Below are positions 1-11,000 of a DNA stretch of 64,000 bases, piece after piece (positions within the stretch are counted from its first letter, which is position 1; each line of letters begins with the position of its first letter). The stretch is from positions 1,364,001-1,428,000 of the forward strand of contig NC_082412.1 of the NCBI RefSeq assembly GCF_004011695.2, given 5' to 3'. Under the pieces are notes generated by a model. That model was not told the origin of the DNA. It searched no databases and saw only the letters and a program-made list of their open reading frames with translations. This stretch comes from Ascochyta rabiei (lineage: Eukaryota; Ascomycota; Dothideomycetes; Pleosporales; Didymellaceae). The translations under genes were made by a program, and so were the position numbers.

Positions 1-442
1 CAGGCTTTGGTAGCTCCGTCCAGCTTCCCACCTACTTCTTCGCCAAGAGGCGCCTGGTGAAGCACTTTGGTATGGAGGAAGGCATGCCTCTGCACATTGC
101 GAGCAGTACGGCCAGTGGCTTCGTTGTCTGCTGTGTCATGCATCCTCCAGACACCATCATGTCGCGCATGTACAACCAGACGGGCAACTTGTACAGCTCC
201 GCGCTTGACTGCCTGTACCGAACGATCAAGACAGAGGGCATCATGGCCATGTACAAGGGCTACTTTGCCCATTTGGCCAGGATCCTGCCGCACACGGTGA
301 GCTCCGTCTCTCCGACGAGCCGCGAAGAACGCACGCTGACCTGTCTTAGATCCTTACCCTCACGCTCGCCGAACAAACAATCAAGATGATGCGCAAGCTC
401 GAAGACCGGATCCTGTCTCCAGAGACCAAGGCGGAGATCTGA
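1..442 (+). CDS. OAC1: Mitochondrial oxaloacetate carrier, C-terminal part (partial)
   Basis: This is the 3' end of a mitochondrial carrier whose start lies before the window. The frame opens at base 3; exons are 3-296 and 350-442, with a 53-bp phase-0 intron (GTGAGC donor, CTTAG acceptor). The visible 110 or so residues cover the last repeat of the carrier fold: a helix with QLPTYFFAKRRL, the signature-like HPPDTIMSR, then YNQTGNLYSSALDCLYRT and the YKGYFAHLARILPHT segment before the last helix. YNQ-G-LY-DCL and the R-PHT ending are typical of Oac1 rather than of ADP/ATP carriers. Family knowledge: inner-membrane import of oxaloacetate, sulfate and related anions into mitochondria. It stops 30 bases past the splice-joined LAEQTIKMM helix, at a normal length. 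A related dicarboxylate or uncoupling-type carrier is the only alternative. Confidence 0.85.
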
Positions 443-593
443 GCACGCATCAAGACTATACACTGTACAACATATCCATGTCCATTGGATTGCATGGCGC
501 ATTGGGACGGGGCGGCATAGGCACGAAAAGACTTTGGGTATACGTAGACTATTGGGAAGCGCGCATGGTACGCAGCGCCTGCATCTAGCGTGT

Positions 594-763
594 CGATATT
601 GGACAGACGGTGAGAGTCGATATTGGACAGACGATGAGAATCGATATCGGACAGACGGTGAGAGTCGCTATCGGACAGACGATGAGAATCGATATCGGAC
701 AGACGGTGAGAGTCGATATTGGACAGACGATGAGAATCGATATATCGGACAGACGATCAGAAT
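594..763. repeat. 24-bp minisatellite, seven copies, alternating dimer
   Basis: Seven tandem units start at 594, 618, 642, 666, 690, 714 and 738. The first six are 24 bp and the last is 26 bp because of an extra TA. Consensus: CGATATYGGACAGACGRTGAGART. Units alternate between a GTGAGAGT and an ATGAGAAT ending, so the real period is a 48-bp dimer. The array lies in the 350 bp between the stop codons of the convergent OAC1 and LAS1 genes. All frames through it are open by periodicity, but I see no gene. Confidence 0.95.
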
Positions 764-792
764 CGGTCCACACGTGCCCTCGCGATCCACTT

Positions 793-2518
793 TCACGCGT
801 CCTCGTCCCAGCCCTCAGGCAGCCACCCAATAGGCTTTGGCTTCCACAACCCGACCACTTTCTGCGGCCCTCTGCTCTTCTCCTTGACCTCGTTGGAGCC
901 GGGAGCTAGCACGGGGTTGTGAGCCACCACGGGTACACCCTCTGTGGCTCGGTCCACCTCCACCTCCACCTCCACCTCCACCTCCATATCTCCATCCGCC
1001 TCTTTCTCTCTCTCGCCGCCCACCTCATCACGCACCACCACCCCCTCGCCCGCCTCCTCACTCCGCGAAGCCTCCAGAATCGCACGCCACAACTCCCCCT
1101 CCCCTCCCATCACACCGACAATCTCCTCGGCAAGCCTCAGATCCCAGACCCGGAGCTCCGTCATGCAATCCCCAAGCACCTTCTCCCTGACCGCTCTTTC
1201 CCCCCTCCTGACACCCGCCCACTCGCTGCTGGTAAGGATATGCGCGGCCCACGCACAGAACCCCTCTTTGGCCGCCCCGCTCGTCTCGTCTCCGCCGCGC
1301 ATACCCTCCAGCACGGCGTCCAGCAGCGCGTGGAAGCACGCGGGACTCTGTGCGCAGAAGGCGCTCAGCAGCGGGCCCCAGACGAGGAAGGCGCCGGACA
1401 TTGTGGTGCCGAGTTGCTTGTCCTGGGGCAGCATCTGCGCGTCGCGCACGAGGAGGTGCAGCAGGGCGTTTTGCGCCGTCGACAACGCGCGCGTGCTGGC
1501 TGGTGGGCTGAAGCGGAGCGTGCATGTAGACAGAGCGTCGCGCGCTGCTGTGCACAGCTCGGGCCTGCGTTTTGATTTGATTTCCTGCTTGCGCGTCTTG
1601 ACGTACGTGCGCAGGATGGTTTGGAGTTTGTCGCGCACGTGTCTGCTCGCTGCGCCGATGTCGTCGTCGTCGTTGTTACCGCTTGTTGTCCCCAACGAGG
1701 GGAGGCTGAAGGCCGGTTCCAGCTGCGCCCAGTACCACTCCCATAGCCAGGCGAGAGCTTCTCGCGTGGCGCGCTTCAGCTCGGCTAGCGAGGGCATGTG
1801 TCTGTGGACTATGCAGTGCCGCACCTCGAGAAGCGAGACGGGCGGCTGCAGTGCTTTTCCTGATGGGAACCATGAAGGGCGGTCCCGCGTCAGATCAATC
1901 TGGGTGTCGAGGTATCCGGTGATGAATCTGCGTGCGAGTCAGAAGGTACTTGTCACAGACGCAGACGACACTTTGTGATGCATAGAGGGGATGAAAACGC
2001 GTGAAGTACCAAGAACACAGAACGCTGCTGAGAGAGGACTTGGGTGGTTTGGAAAGCCTTGGGGAGAGGAGCGTATGCAGAGAAGACGAAATCATGGCAG
2101 AGCAAAGCGAAGCTCGAAACGATGAAGCGGTGGTTTTTCCTCAGACAGAAGGGAACCCACCGTGATCCTACCTTGATATAGCGGTCGCATACAGCAATCT
2201 GCACGCGTTGTGCTTCAGCCCACCCTTCTCCTCCTGGACTACCACATCAACGATATCCGCCGTCGAGTCTAACAACAAAGGCAAGCTCTCTCTTCTCGCC
2301 CGCCATGCCAGAACCTACCTTTCATCAGCCTACCTCCTCCTGCACACCGCTCAAGAACCTCACTCTCTTGGCGATCCTCTACAAGAACTAACCTTGTTCA
2401 CAGCACACTCTCTCCTATCAACATTGTCATCACCTAGCCGATAAAAGTCTCGCCGAAGCTGAATCAGCTCCTGGCTGTTGCGCCACGGCGTAACAACAAA
2501 GTGCGTATACGCTTCCAT
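793..2518 (-). CDS. LAS1: Las1-type ITS2 endoribonuclease, ribosome biogenesis
   Basis: Exons on the minus strand are 2393-2518, 2172-2314 and 793-1927, giving 467 residues. Introns are 78 and 244 bp; the second is long for this window. The N-terminus has the Las1 hallmark FVVTPWRNSQELIQLRRDFY, followed by a short ECAVNKVLAWRARRESLP segment and AISRFITGYLD. The HEPN nuclease motif is visible as RHCIVH (R-H-x3-H) in exon 3, with MPSLAELKRATREALAWLWE after it, as in other Las1 proteins. Family knowledge: Las1 with Grc3 cuts ITS2 of the 27S pre-rRNA in the nucleolus during 60S maturation. The C-terminal part is poorly conserved and holds an EV dipeptide repeat (about 955-1000) coded by CTCCAC hexamers. 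The start at 2518 is the first Met before the conserved block. The identification is firm. Confidence 0.9.
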
Positions 2519-2656
2519 AGCCGCTGCTAGCTCGCAAAGAGAGCCGACTCACTTGCTTGGTGCAGGGGGAGCGTTTAAAGGTGGTAGCCAAGCCAGGATT
2601 GGCCAGAGGCGAAAGAGGGCAGGCTACCCAACGCGTGCGTCGTCGTCGTCGTCGTT

Positions 2657-2690
<34 letters not shown>

Positions 2691-3959
2691 GCTGCAGGCG
2701 TGGCGCACGTGAGTACGCGCCTTGTTGCCTCGAGCAAAATAGTGCCGCATGCAAATGCCTGTGCAGGCTGTTTATCGATAACAGCACGGCGGATCGGGAC
2801 TTCGGAGCGCGCGGTCGAAATGCACCCGGACAGGCCCCCACTTGGGGACGGCGAGCTTGGACCCGTCGTGGCTGGCGTCATGGCGCTCCCGGGGGGTCAG
2901 TTCGAGCGCAAGCGCGAGTGAGGCGTCCTGTGTTGCTGGGTTTCCAGAATCCTTTCAACTTTGCTCGCTCACACCTGGACGGCTCACGAATCTTATTTTG
3001 GCTGGCACGGCACTGATTCGAGCTATCAAAGCGGGCTACGGTAGTCGCCGTAGGAGCACCGTGGGGCAGCAGGGGAGAGGGGGGGGGGGTGCTGGCGTGG
3101 CCGACGCTGGAAGATTCTTGGGTGCTTGGGTGGTGCTTGGAAGATGAATCGTAGGTTGGTCGGTGTGTTCATGCTGGGCCGCCTGGTGTGTCTCGGTGCA
3201 AGGCGCACGGCACGGCATCTCACTTCTTCGTTGCACACTAAAAGTCGCCGCTGCGCGCAGGTGTGAATGCGGGCATGATGCATCAGAGCCAGGTACCACG
3301 GAAACCGAGGTCGCTTACAGTGACATGCTCAGCCTTGAGTGGCATTCCGCAAGCAGCATTTTCCGCGGCGGTGCGTCGGTCGTTTCTGAGTTGGTGAGAC
3401 GCATGCGGCAGATTTCGAGGTCGTGGCCTGTTGCGTTGCTGGCTTGTTCTGGCGTATTCGTACCCGCCGGGTCTGCCGGGTCTTCGGGGTCTTCGGCAAG
3501 CGTCCGGATGCTGTGACTCCTCCTGGCGTTGCAGTGGTCCTGCGCCGGGGACATGTCCGTGACGGGTGCTGAGCGTGCCTTCCACAGGTGGGATCTCAGT
3601 GGAGAACGGAGAGATGACGCCGAGACAAGATTAGCGTTGGCTTTGCGCAATTATAGTGCAGCAGAGTCGTAAGTGACGAGTTGGAATAAATGGTGAAGGG
3701 GCGTGTGGAGCTAACGAGGATGATCGTTTCTTCACGGCAGTCGGGAGCAAAGAACGGCAGACATAGGGTTTGACTCGTTTTTTTCTTGTTATTGTGTGTT
3801 GATGTGATGGCGGACCAACAACTCATCTGACCTCTTTGTGAGCGATGTGGTGCCTTCCGAGGCAAGGGGTATATGTAAATGTTCTACTATCCTGAATCGA
3901 ATCGCTCTCACTCACGCCCTGCTGTAAAATGGTGCACTGCTCAAACGCGTGTTGGTCAG
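2519..3959. other. Intergenic, divergent from LAS1, simple repeats
   Basis: This 1.4-kb stretch lies between the LAS1 start and the stop of the next gene, also on the minus strand. It holds a (CGT)n microsatellite at 2638-2690 with one GTT interruption and a run of ten or more G near 3079-3089. Short frames exist on both strands but show no family features, start context or splice pattern. It probably contains the LAS1 promoter and the 3' region of the neighbour. Confidence 0.6.
2638..2690. repeat. (CGT)n trinucleotide microsatellite
   Basis: About 17 near-perfect CGT units with a single CGTTGT interruption at about 2653-2656. It sits about 120 bp upstream of the LAS1 start codon, so it may lie in or near its promoter. 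It encodes runs of Ser, Val or Arg (plus) and Asp or Thr (minus) in open but unconvincing frames. Confidence 0.95.
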
Positions 3960-5060
3960 TCAACGAAGCCAGCCATACCCAAGGCCCGTGTCCTGCACGG
4001 GCATGTTGGGCTGCTTCAGCTGATGGAACCACCACTCTTTAGACACGGTCTCCTCGTCGTCGAAGAAGAAGCTCTGACCCTCCATGCTACCAGGCATTTG
4101 TGGTTTCACGTGGACTGGCAGTTGCAGTTGTTGGCTTGGTTGCGTCACTGCCGGTAGCGGTGGGGAAGGTTCTCCCATGCTGCCCTCCGAGCTTGCATCG
4201 TCTTCCTCGTCATGTTCACCCTCCTCCTCATCCTCATCCTCCTCCTCCTCGTTGTCTTCAGGTGGTTGCCATGTCTCCTCCAGCTTCAGTCCCTGACCTG
4301 TTGCCTCTGCAAGGCCTCCCCAAGCAGTAGTTGGATCAGGAGTATCGTACAAGCCCATGCCTACAAGCTCTTTCCCATCATCTTCCGCATCCATCCGGTC
4401 GTCGTAAGTTGTGGGACGCTGAATAGGCAGAAATTCCGCTGACCCATTTTGCGAGTCCGAGTAGCATCGCGTTTGGTTCCTCTGAGCCCACTGCTGTAGA
4501 TACCAGGGCAGAGGTTCGGTGGTGGGAGCGTGAACAGCGGAGTATGCGTACGACTGGGCTTGATGTGCAACACTTTGCCAGCTGTAGTCAGACTCATCAG
4601 ATCCCGTGTGCATTCCATATACTGCAGCAGGGGTCTGGTGGTTCGTATTCGAGTCGTACATGGAGTTCCGTGTGGAGAGGGAGTAAAAATCGGACCCATG
4701 GTCAGAGTTTCTTGACGGTGTGTTCCATGACCATTCCTGCTGTTGGGGAGATGCTACATAGGCTGACGAGCGTGGTGCGAACCATTGGTTTGATGAAGGG
4801 TGCCAGCTGACAGGCCTGCTCGGCTGTGGACGCTGCTCCACCTCCTCTTCCGAATCGTCGATTCCAAACATCATCTTGTAGTGGTCGTCCAATGTTGCGT
4901 AGAGCTTGGGCTCTGTGGTGGTCTTCCTTCTCTCCATGGTCCTTGGGCTGTTGTGATGGCTCTTTGGCTTTTCGATACGTGATGAGCGTGACGACTGTTG
5001 CGTGCCCGAGCTTCGCGAGGTCCGTCGTGGTAGCTGTGCACTATACATATGGGCGGACAT
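3960..5060 (-). CDS. Conserved acidic low-complexity protein, function unknown
   Basis: A single-exon frame of 366 residues starts at ATG 5060. I do not recognise a named domain. The N-terminal 50 residues are basic and Ser/Arg-rich (SRSSRIEKPKSHHNSPRT), followed by LYATLDDHYKMMFGIDDSEE. The middle is Ser/Gln/Tyr-rich. Then come KELVGMGLYDTPDP, GQGLKLEETWQPPED, a pure Glu/Asp tract near residues 270-295 and a C-terminus with SFFFDDEE, WWFHQLKQP and GLGYGWLR. The alternation of short conserved-looking blocks (DHYKMMFGI, VGMGLYD, GLKLEETW, GYGWLR) with disordered filler is typical of conserved fungal proteins of unknown, often nuclear, role. No signal peptide or membrane segment is visible. The acidic tract is coded by a TCC-rich stretch on the plus strand at about 4205-4260. 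Confidence 0.75.
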   Translation of the reverse strand: MSAHMYSAQLPRRTSRSSGTQQSSRSSRIEKPKSHHNSPRTMERRKTTTEPKLYATLDDHYKMMFGIDDSEEEVEQRPQPSRPVSWHPSSNQWFAPRSSAYVASPQQQEWSWNTPSRNSDHGSDFYSLSTRNSMYDSNTNHQTPAAVYGMHTGSDESDYSWQSVAHQAQSYAYSAVHAPTTEPLPWYLQQWAQRNQTRCYSDSQNGSAEFLPIQRPTTYDDRMDAEDDGKELVGMGLYDTPDPTTAWGGLAEATGQGLKLEETWQPPEDNEEEEDEDEEEGEHDEEDDASSEGSMGEPSPPLPAVTQPSQQLQLPVHVKPQMPGSMEGQSFFFDDEETVSKEWWFHQLKQPNMPVQDTGLGYGWLR

Positions 5061-8000
5061 TCTGAGAAATAAATAGGTGTCGACAGCTACAGTGTGACTA
5101 GATGTGGAGGAAGTGTCGTCCTACGTCGGTACGGTTTGAGTGGAATGGTCTCTTAAACAATCCTGCACATTGCAGTCGCTCTTGTCCAGCTCGAGCGTGC
5201 CAGCTTTGGGAGATGTACAAAGGTATATACAGTGCCAAGAGGTGTGGACGAATTAGGCTGGATATATGGGGAAATTGAGAAAGAACAACGTCGCGGCACA
5301 AGTCATGGTCTGTACGTGAGCTGCCAGGGCTAGGCTAGCGGAAACTTGAGAATTGACAAAAGTGGAATGGAAGCAGACAAGGAACGGAAAGTTCTTGACT
5401 ACTTCGTATGGAGCTACCAAGGGATAGCTCGGTGAGGGAGCGCTGTGACGACTAGGCTGAGTGGCACGGCTAGAACGATGATCCATAGCACGGGATGCAG
5501 ACAACGAAAAGTAACGCGAGGAATGACCAAATCACAGGACAAGGAAGGCTGTGGACAAGGGCGGGTACCAATGTATCATGGCGCAACGGAGCAACCGTGC
5601 AGCGGAGGTTGGCCGGCTCATCGAGACAGCAAGCAAGGGAAGCTACCGCACCCACAAAGGTGACGGTAGGCGGTAGTGCGACTAGGCTCTGGAAGGACGA
5701 ACTTACAGCTGAGTCGAGGCCAAGGTGGAGTATCGTATGCATGGGGCCCTTCAGGCGGTCTGCTAGCCCTCAAGACTCATGTTTGCAATGCATGGCGACT
5801 CTAGCATCGCAGCATCGGCGGCGTCATGTTGTAGCTGCGCCATCATCGACGCACAGTTAGTGCAAGACAACTGCGCAAGCGGCACGGCAGTTGCGTGAGT
5901 GTAGACGATATGGCTGCTGACGGGACTCGTGGGTGCAGATGCCAGCGAGAAGGCGTGTCGCTGGGCGTCATTCGCCAGTCCCCAAATCAGGGGGCCGATG
6001 AGAAAGGATCAAACTTTGGTGGGATTCGCAGTCCTAGTCTCGGGACTGAAAAGACTGGGAAGCGAAGTTGGCCTCCCTGCGCTGCGACATCTCATTCACG
6101 ACAGCCCCCTGTGCCTGACCAATCATCACCCACTTCCGGGAATGCATTTCCCCACCACGCAGCAACCCAGCGCCTCCTGTCTGGTTGCGCGTGCCGTCGG
6201 CAAACCAAGCTGCTGGCCCATGTCCAAGCGCGATCCGGGGCGGGCGCACCTACGGCGACACCATTGGTCACGTTGCAGCCGAACGCCTTCCAGAAATCGA
6301 GATTAGCCAGCCTGCCCCTGCGACCGCTCACCTGCAACGGGGACAGCAAAGCACGGCAAGGGTCTTTCCAAGATGCATGCAGCATCGACATCTACCCGCT
6401 GGGAGGGAGTCACACAGCCAACGGGGAGCGCCTTGAGGCAATCAGCACATGACATTCACCCGGCACAGCACATGCACATGTCATCAGCCTCGCCAATAGA
6501 ACCCTCGGAGACAGTGTGAGCACCCAGCCGCGGACAGCCGCTTCCCCCTTCCATGGTCCACCCTCCAGTGTGGGAGTATGTGCCGCTACTGCAGACGCCC
6601 AGGCACCCCTTATGTGACAATCAACCCGGTAGCCCTGTTGTACTTGGCTAGGGGCGGTAAAGAGCACCACCTCACCACCGCTGTGGATCACCGAGCTTTG
6701 AAACGATGCGCAGGCTGCTGACACCGAGCCACCGGCCACTTTCGCTCAGTGACCAGAATCCTGAATCAAGACACGGCAGAGACATGGAAAATCGTCGAAG
6801 AGACGTGTTCGCTGGTAAATCGATTTTCGATTTTCGATATTCGATAGTTCTCGGTCTAGCGACTGGTATACGGCATCTTGGCGAAAAGCTGGCATCCGTA
6901 TATATGTAGGCAACAACACTGTCCGTTAACAGCCGGTGCCGTCGCTAAGGTTTGGGTGTATTGGTTCCTATTATCACGATGGACACATGTGATGCGCTGC
7001 ATTCAGTAGATTGCTGATGACGAAAGCCTAGCTGCGCCTCTGGTGACAAAGCCGCTTGTGCACCTACACCAGTTTCAAGCTGCAGCTTACCGCTACTGTT
7101 GACCGACCCTGGTCTGCCAACAATTCCGAGCAATCTATGGGAACGGGAAAAAGGCCACCAAGGCGTTCTAGGATAACCCCACGGTGACCAGGCCCAAAAC
7201 AGCAATACCGTTAACGACAAGGAGAAATCCCCTCGGCGTAGGCTTGTGTGGATGCAGCCGAAACGCCGAGGATCCTAGTAGCATCCCGTCCAGATGATCG
7301 ACGGCGGTCCAATGCGGGCACAAGGATGGTTTTGGCGGTTCAAACGTCAGGGGGCTGGTGTCTGGTTGCCAGAAGTGTGAGAACCACAACTGTGGCCATG
7401 CATAGGTGCAACATCCATAGGACTGCGCTCATTCTCCATCACTAGTATGCATCTAGTCGCAGCAACGCGCAAGCGCTGTCCCAGTACCAGTCATCTTTGG
7501 TTTCACGCCTTCTATCACCAGATTGATCACGTACATTTACCGTACAATATCAGACGGAAAGTTGGGCGTAAGTCTTTCGCGGAATGTCTGAGATTGCCAC
7601 AAAGATGCGCAACACTGTTGACCAGATTCGCTGTCACCATGCCAGCCCTGGGCCTTCTCGTCTTCGCGCTTCACAGCGCGCCAATAGAATACCATGTAGC
7701 GCATATCTTACCGCGTGTCATGCTTGGTCGGTCTCGGCCTCGGCCACTTTTGGAGGAAGACTGCAGCCGTCACACTTTGTGCATCACGAGACAAGTTGTG
7801 TCCATGTAAGTGCTGGCCCTTGACTACCTTGTCACGCATGCACGATTCATAGTGGATTCTGCTCAGAAATCTCTGCGAACGGTATCAGATCATGGCAGCA
7901 GACTCTGATCTGCATCTTACCGTGGTTGCCAGTTCGACGCGGGCGCAACCAGACACAGCACGAACAAGGGAACCGCGGGACGCCTGCAGATATGCACTAG

Positions 8001-11000
8001 ATCACTACCATGGTGATGCGATGTGTTTGGTTGGTTCGATTCACCAAGATTGCGAAGTGCATCCAGCCGCTCAGCCTTCAAGGATTCATGTGCAGCAACC
8101 GTGCGCTGACTCCCGAGGGCTCATCCTTACATCGAGCGTAAATTTCAGCATGACCCACAGAACAATTCGCGTTGCTGGACGTTGCCCTAGGCACAGTCTA
8201 GAACACGCATTGCGAACATCAGCCCCTGGCTAAGATCGGCAACACTCCCTCTCTAGCTAGTGATCCACTGCCCTGCCTGCTTCAGAGTATCTCACCATCT
8301 CAACAAGGAGAGTGAGCATGTCGATGACGATAGAGACTACTTTTCATGTAGCCCCTCAGATACACTCTGGTGAGGGTGAGCATCGAGCTTGAGGCAGTAA
8401 GGTCACTGTGCATTCGCACTAAGAAAAGAATCCTTGGCCAGCAGCTTGTGGAGACGACAAACCGACCACAAGGGATAGCGAGCTGGAAGCGCCCTCCTGG
8501 CACTCGCTAGTGCTGCCGCAAGCAGCTCTCTCTTTGGCCTAAATACGTAGAACGCCACGTTCAGACCCACTTGTCTCGTGGCACGGTGAAGATTACGTCA
8601 TGAGAGCGTCCCGCGTTGCAGATTATCGGACGGAGGCTGTCAGAGATGAGCAGCGCTCGCTTGCGAGGGCAGAGCTTCCCTGCAGTGAGCTTGTTCCACG
8701 TTGGACCCTGTCAACCAATCGCCATTGGCCGTCGACCTCCTGGAAGGGCCTGGTTGCCGTTCACCTTGGTAACCGTTATGGTGTTCCGTCTGCGTATACT
8801 CCGGGTGCAAATGTCACCGACCTACACAGTAAGCTGCTAAGATCCTTGCGACAAGACATGAAGTTCGTTTCGGCAATCACCGTATAGCACAACGGTACTC
8901 CACCCTGCAAATCGAACAGCACTGTCCATACATCCTGCGTTGCCGGCTCTCATGTTGCAGAGAAGCCCGGAATGGCAGATGTCAGTTCTTGCTTCGATTC
9001 ACGATACGTCGAGGTCGCTTACTAGATTGTAGCGGGTTCTTCACTTTTCGACATGGCGGGCAACGGTTTGCACTCATGCACAACTTCCTGTGCAACGTAT
9101 CGATTCTATAACCTCAAACGGGAGGCTTTTGACAAGGTTGTTGTATGGCCCCATCTTGCCGCGAGACGAGTATGACAGTCCTCGCTACGACGTGCAGCCT
9201 CAACGGACATCTGCAAGTAAGCTGTCACTGCATGCGTACATCCTGCCCAGGTTCACTTCACCATGAGGTTGTACACCTGTGCTGAGACGGACCATCGGTG
9301 GGCGACTAGACCAGTGCCACCCTTGCAGTCGACCATTCATTACAGCAGCTGCACCACCAGGATTGGGTGGAACTTGGTTTCACACGCAGGAATGTTTTTT
9401 TTGGCCGTCTCGGTGACCTGCGATCCTAAATGCTGAGCTCATAGCAGCCTCGTGATACACACTTTGCCTTGTGCTAGGGTGCTGTGCCAACAAGCAAGCA
9501 CGAACGGAAGTGCAACGACATACCACACCCATGGCAGTGTTGACACCCGTGGCTGCAGGACCACAGCATCCGAGAATCGGACCTTGCCGTCTGGAGGTGG
9601 AATAATTTGCTCTCCACACTGACGCGGCTTCGATGCATGCACCCTCCCACAAGCGCGATAACCATATTAGCTTGCTCGTATGTCGCAGAAATCCAGCCCT
9701 AGCAGATCTTAGTTCTTACCTTAACAACGTTGTCTAGATGCCTTTGCGGATTCTACCTAGTAGAAGTCTTCGATAGCTTTGATGATCTGTACTGTGTTTA
9801 GATACTCAGCAACATACGACACTCTCACAGCTACTCTAAATCTCCCCTGTGGGTTAGAAGGAGCGGTCGTACCTGGGGTTTTGACGCGATATTGGAGGCT
9901 TGTTCTCTGTATCCACATTATGTACTGTTCTACCACTTCTCCTGAATTCAATGACCAGGCATGTGTGCTAGTGGAGCTCGTACTCCAGGCAAGACGCGGC
10001 TCGCCTGGGGTCCTTGAACCTAGTCACAGTAATGCAAAGCAATCAAGTAAGGCAACAGTTACCTGCATGAGCTAACGTAGAACGCTCTTTCAGCAAGAAC
10101 GCATATGACCGTGCATTCTCTTACACGTCGTGCTTGATCCAATCATTGCAACCGTTACCCGACTAGGAACATCGAAACACCCAGGCGGTTCGTTCAGACA
10201 GCTTCCCGCTGTGTGCAACCACCAAACTGTCGTTCCTCAGCCATCAAGTCAAGAGCTCGTATGCACGAAAGAGGGCGCCTGCATAAGTAGACCTTACCGT
10301 AGTGTCTCCGCTGACGAGCGCTTACTTTGGGCCGAGATAGATCTGATCAGCAGAGTGCAAGGCCACCCGTTGTCATTTAGCAAGCCACAGTGGCATGATG
10401 TTCTTCCAGCTGTCTTTTGGCCGAGCCTGCTCCTCTAGTCATGAGGCGGTCGAAACATCCAAGCAACACGACTCGTCACCATCAGCCACAGTTTTGTAAC
10501 CCCTCTTTCGCTCGAGGTGCTTGGACGATCGAACAAGGAAATCCTTGGTGCCCCCCATACGCATCACGCACAGACACACAGGGCTTGGTTTACGCCGGTG
10601 TATTCCCGCAAGCTGACTCTTCTCTGATCTTCTCTTTCTATTCCCGCCTCTTCCGGTCGCGTCGTTGCCGCCCGATTAACCTGCAACTCACCGCCTGTAC
10701 GAAGCGACATCGGTAAAGTTTGACAACACTGGTCGAGGGTTTTACCGTGCTCCCCGAAGCACCTTGTCGTAATGGATATCCAAACCACGGCTATGACAGA
10801 ACGGTGGAACGCTGTTACAAATCATCACGGTGGCCAGACCTTTACTAACAGTCTGCAACAAAAAAAAGCTTGGCACGCCTTGAATCCCATAACCCCATAT
10901 ACGATTGAATGGTTTTCGTGTAACCTTTTTGGACCACACCCTTTCAAACAAGCCGCCTTACTGTGTATTTGATTGACGACGTGGATACGTGTCGAACATA

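Noticed and set aside
944..1978. Plus-strand Ser/Thr/Pro-rich frame of 344 codons
   Set aside because: It is the complement of LAS1, and its STSTST run is the reverse of the hexamer repeat.
5895..6452. Plus-strand frame of 185 codons in the gene-free stretch
   Set aside because: Non-ATG-like context, Pro/Arg/Ser-rich without a motif, and no matching exon structure.
8020..8070. B-box-like GGTTCGATTCACC
   Set aside because: No T stem, anticodon arm or D arm can be folded around it, so not a tRNA.
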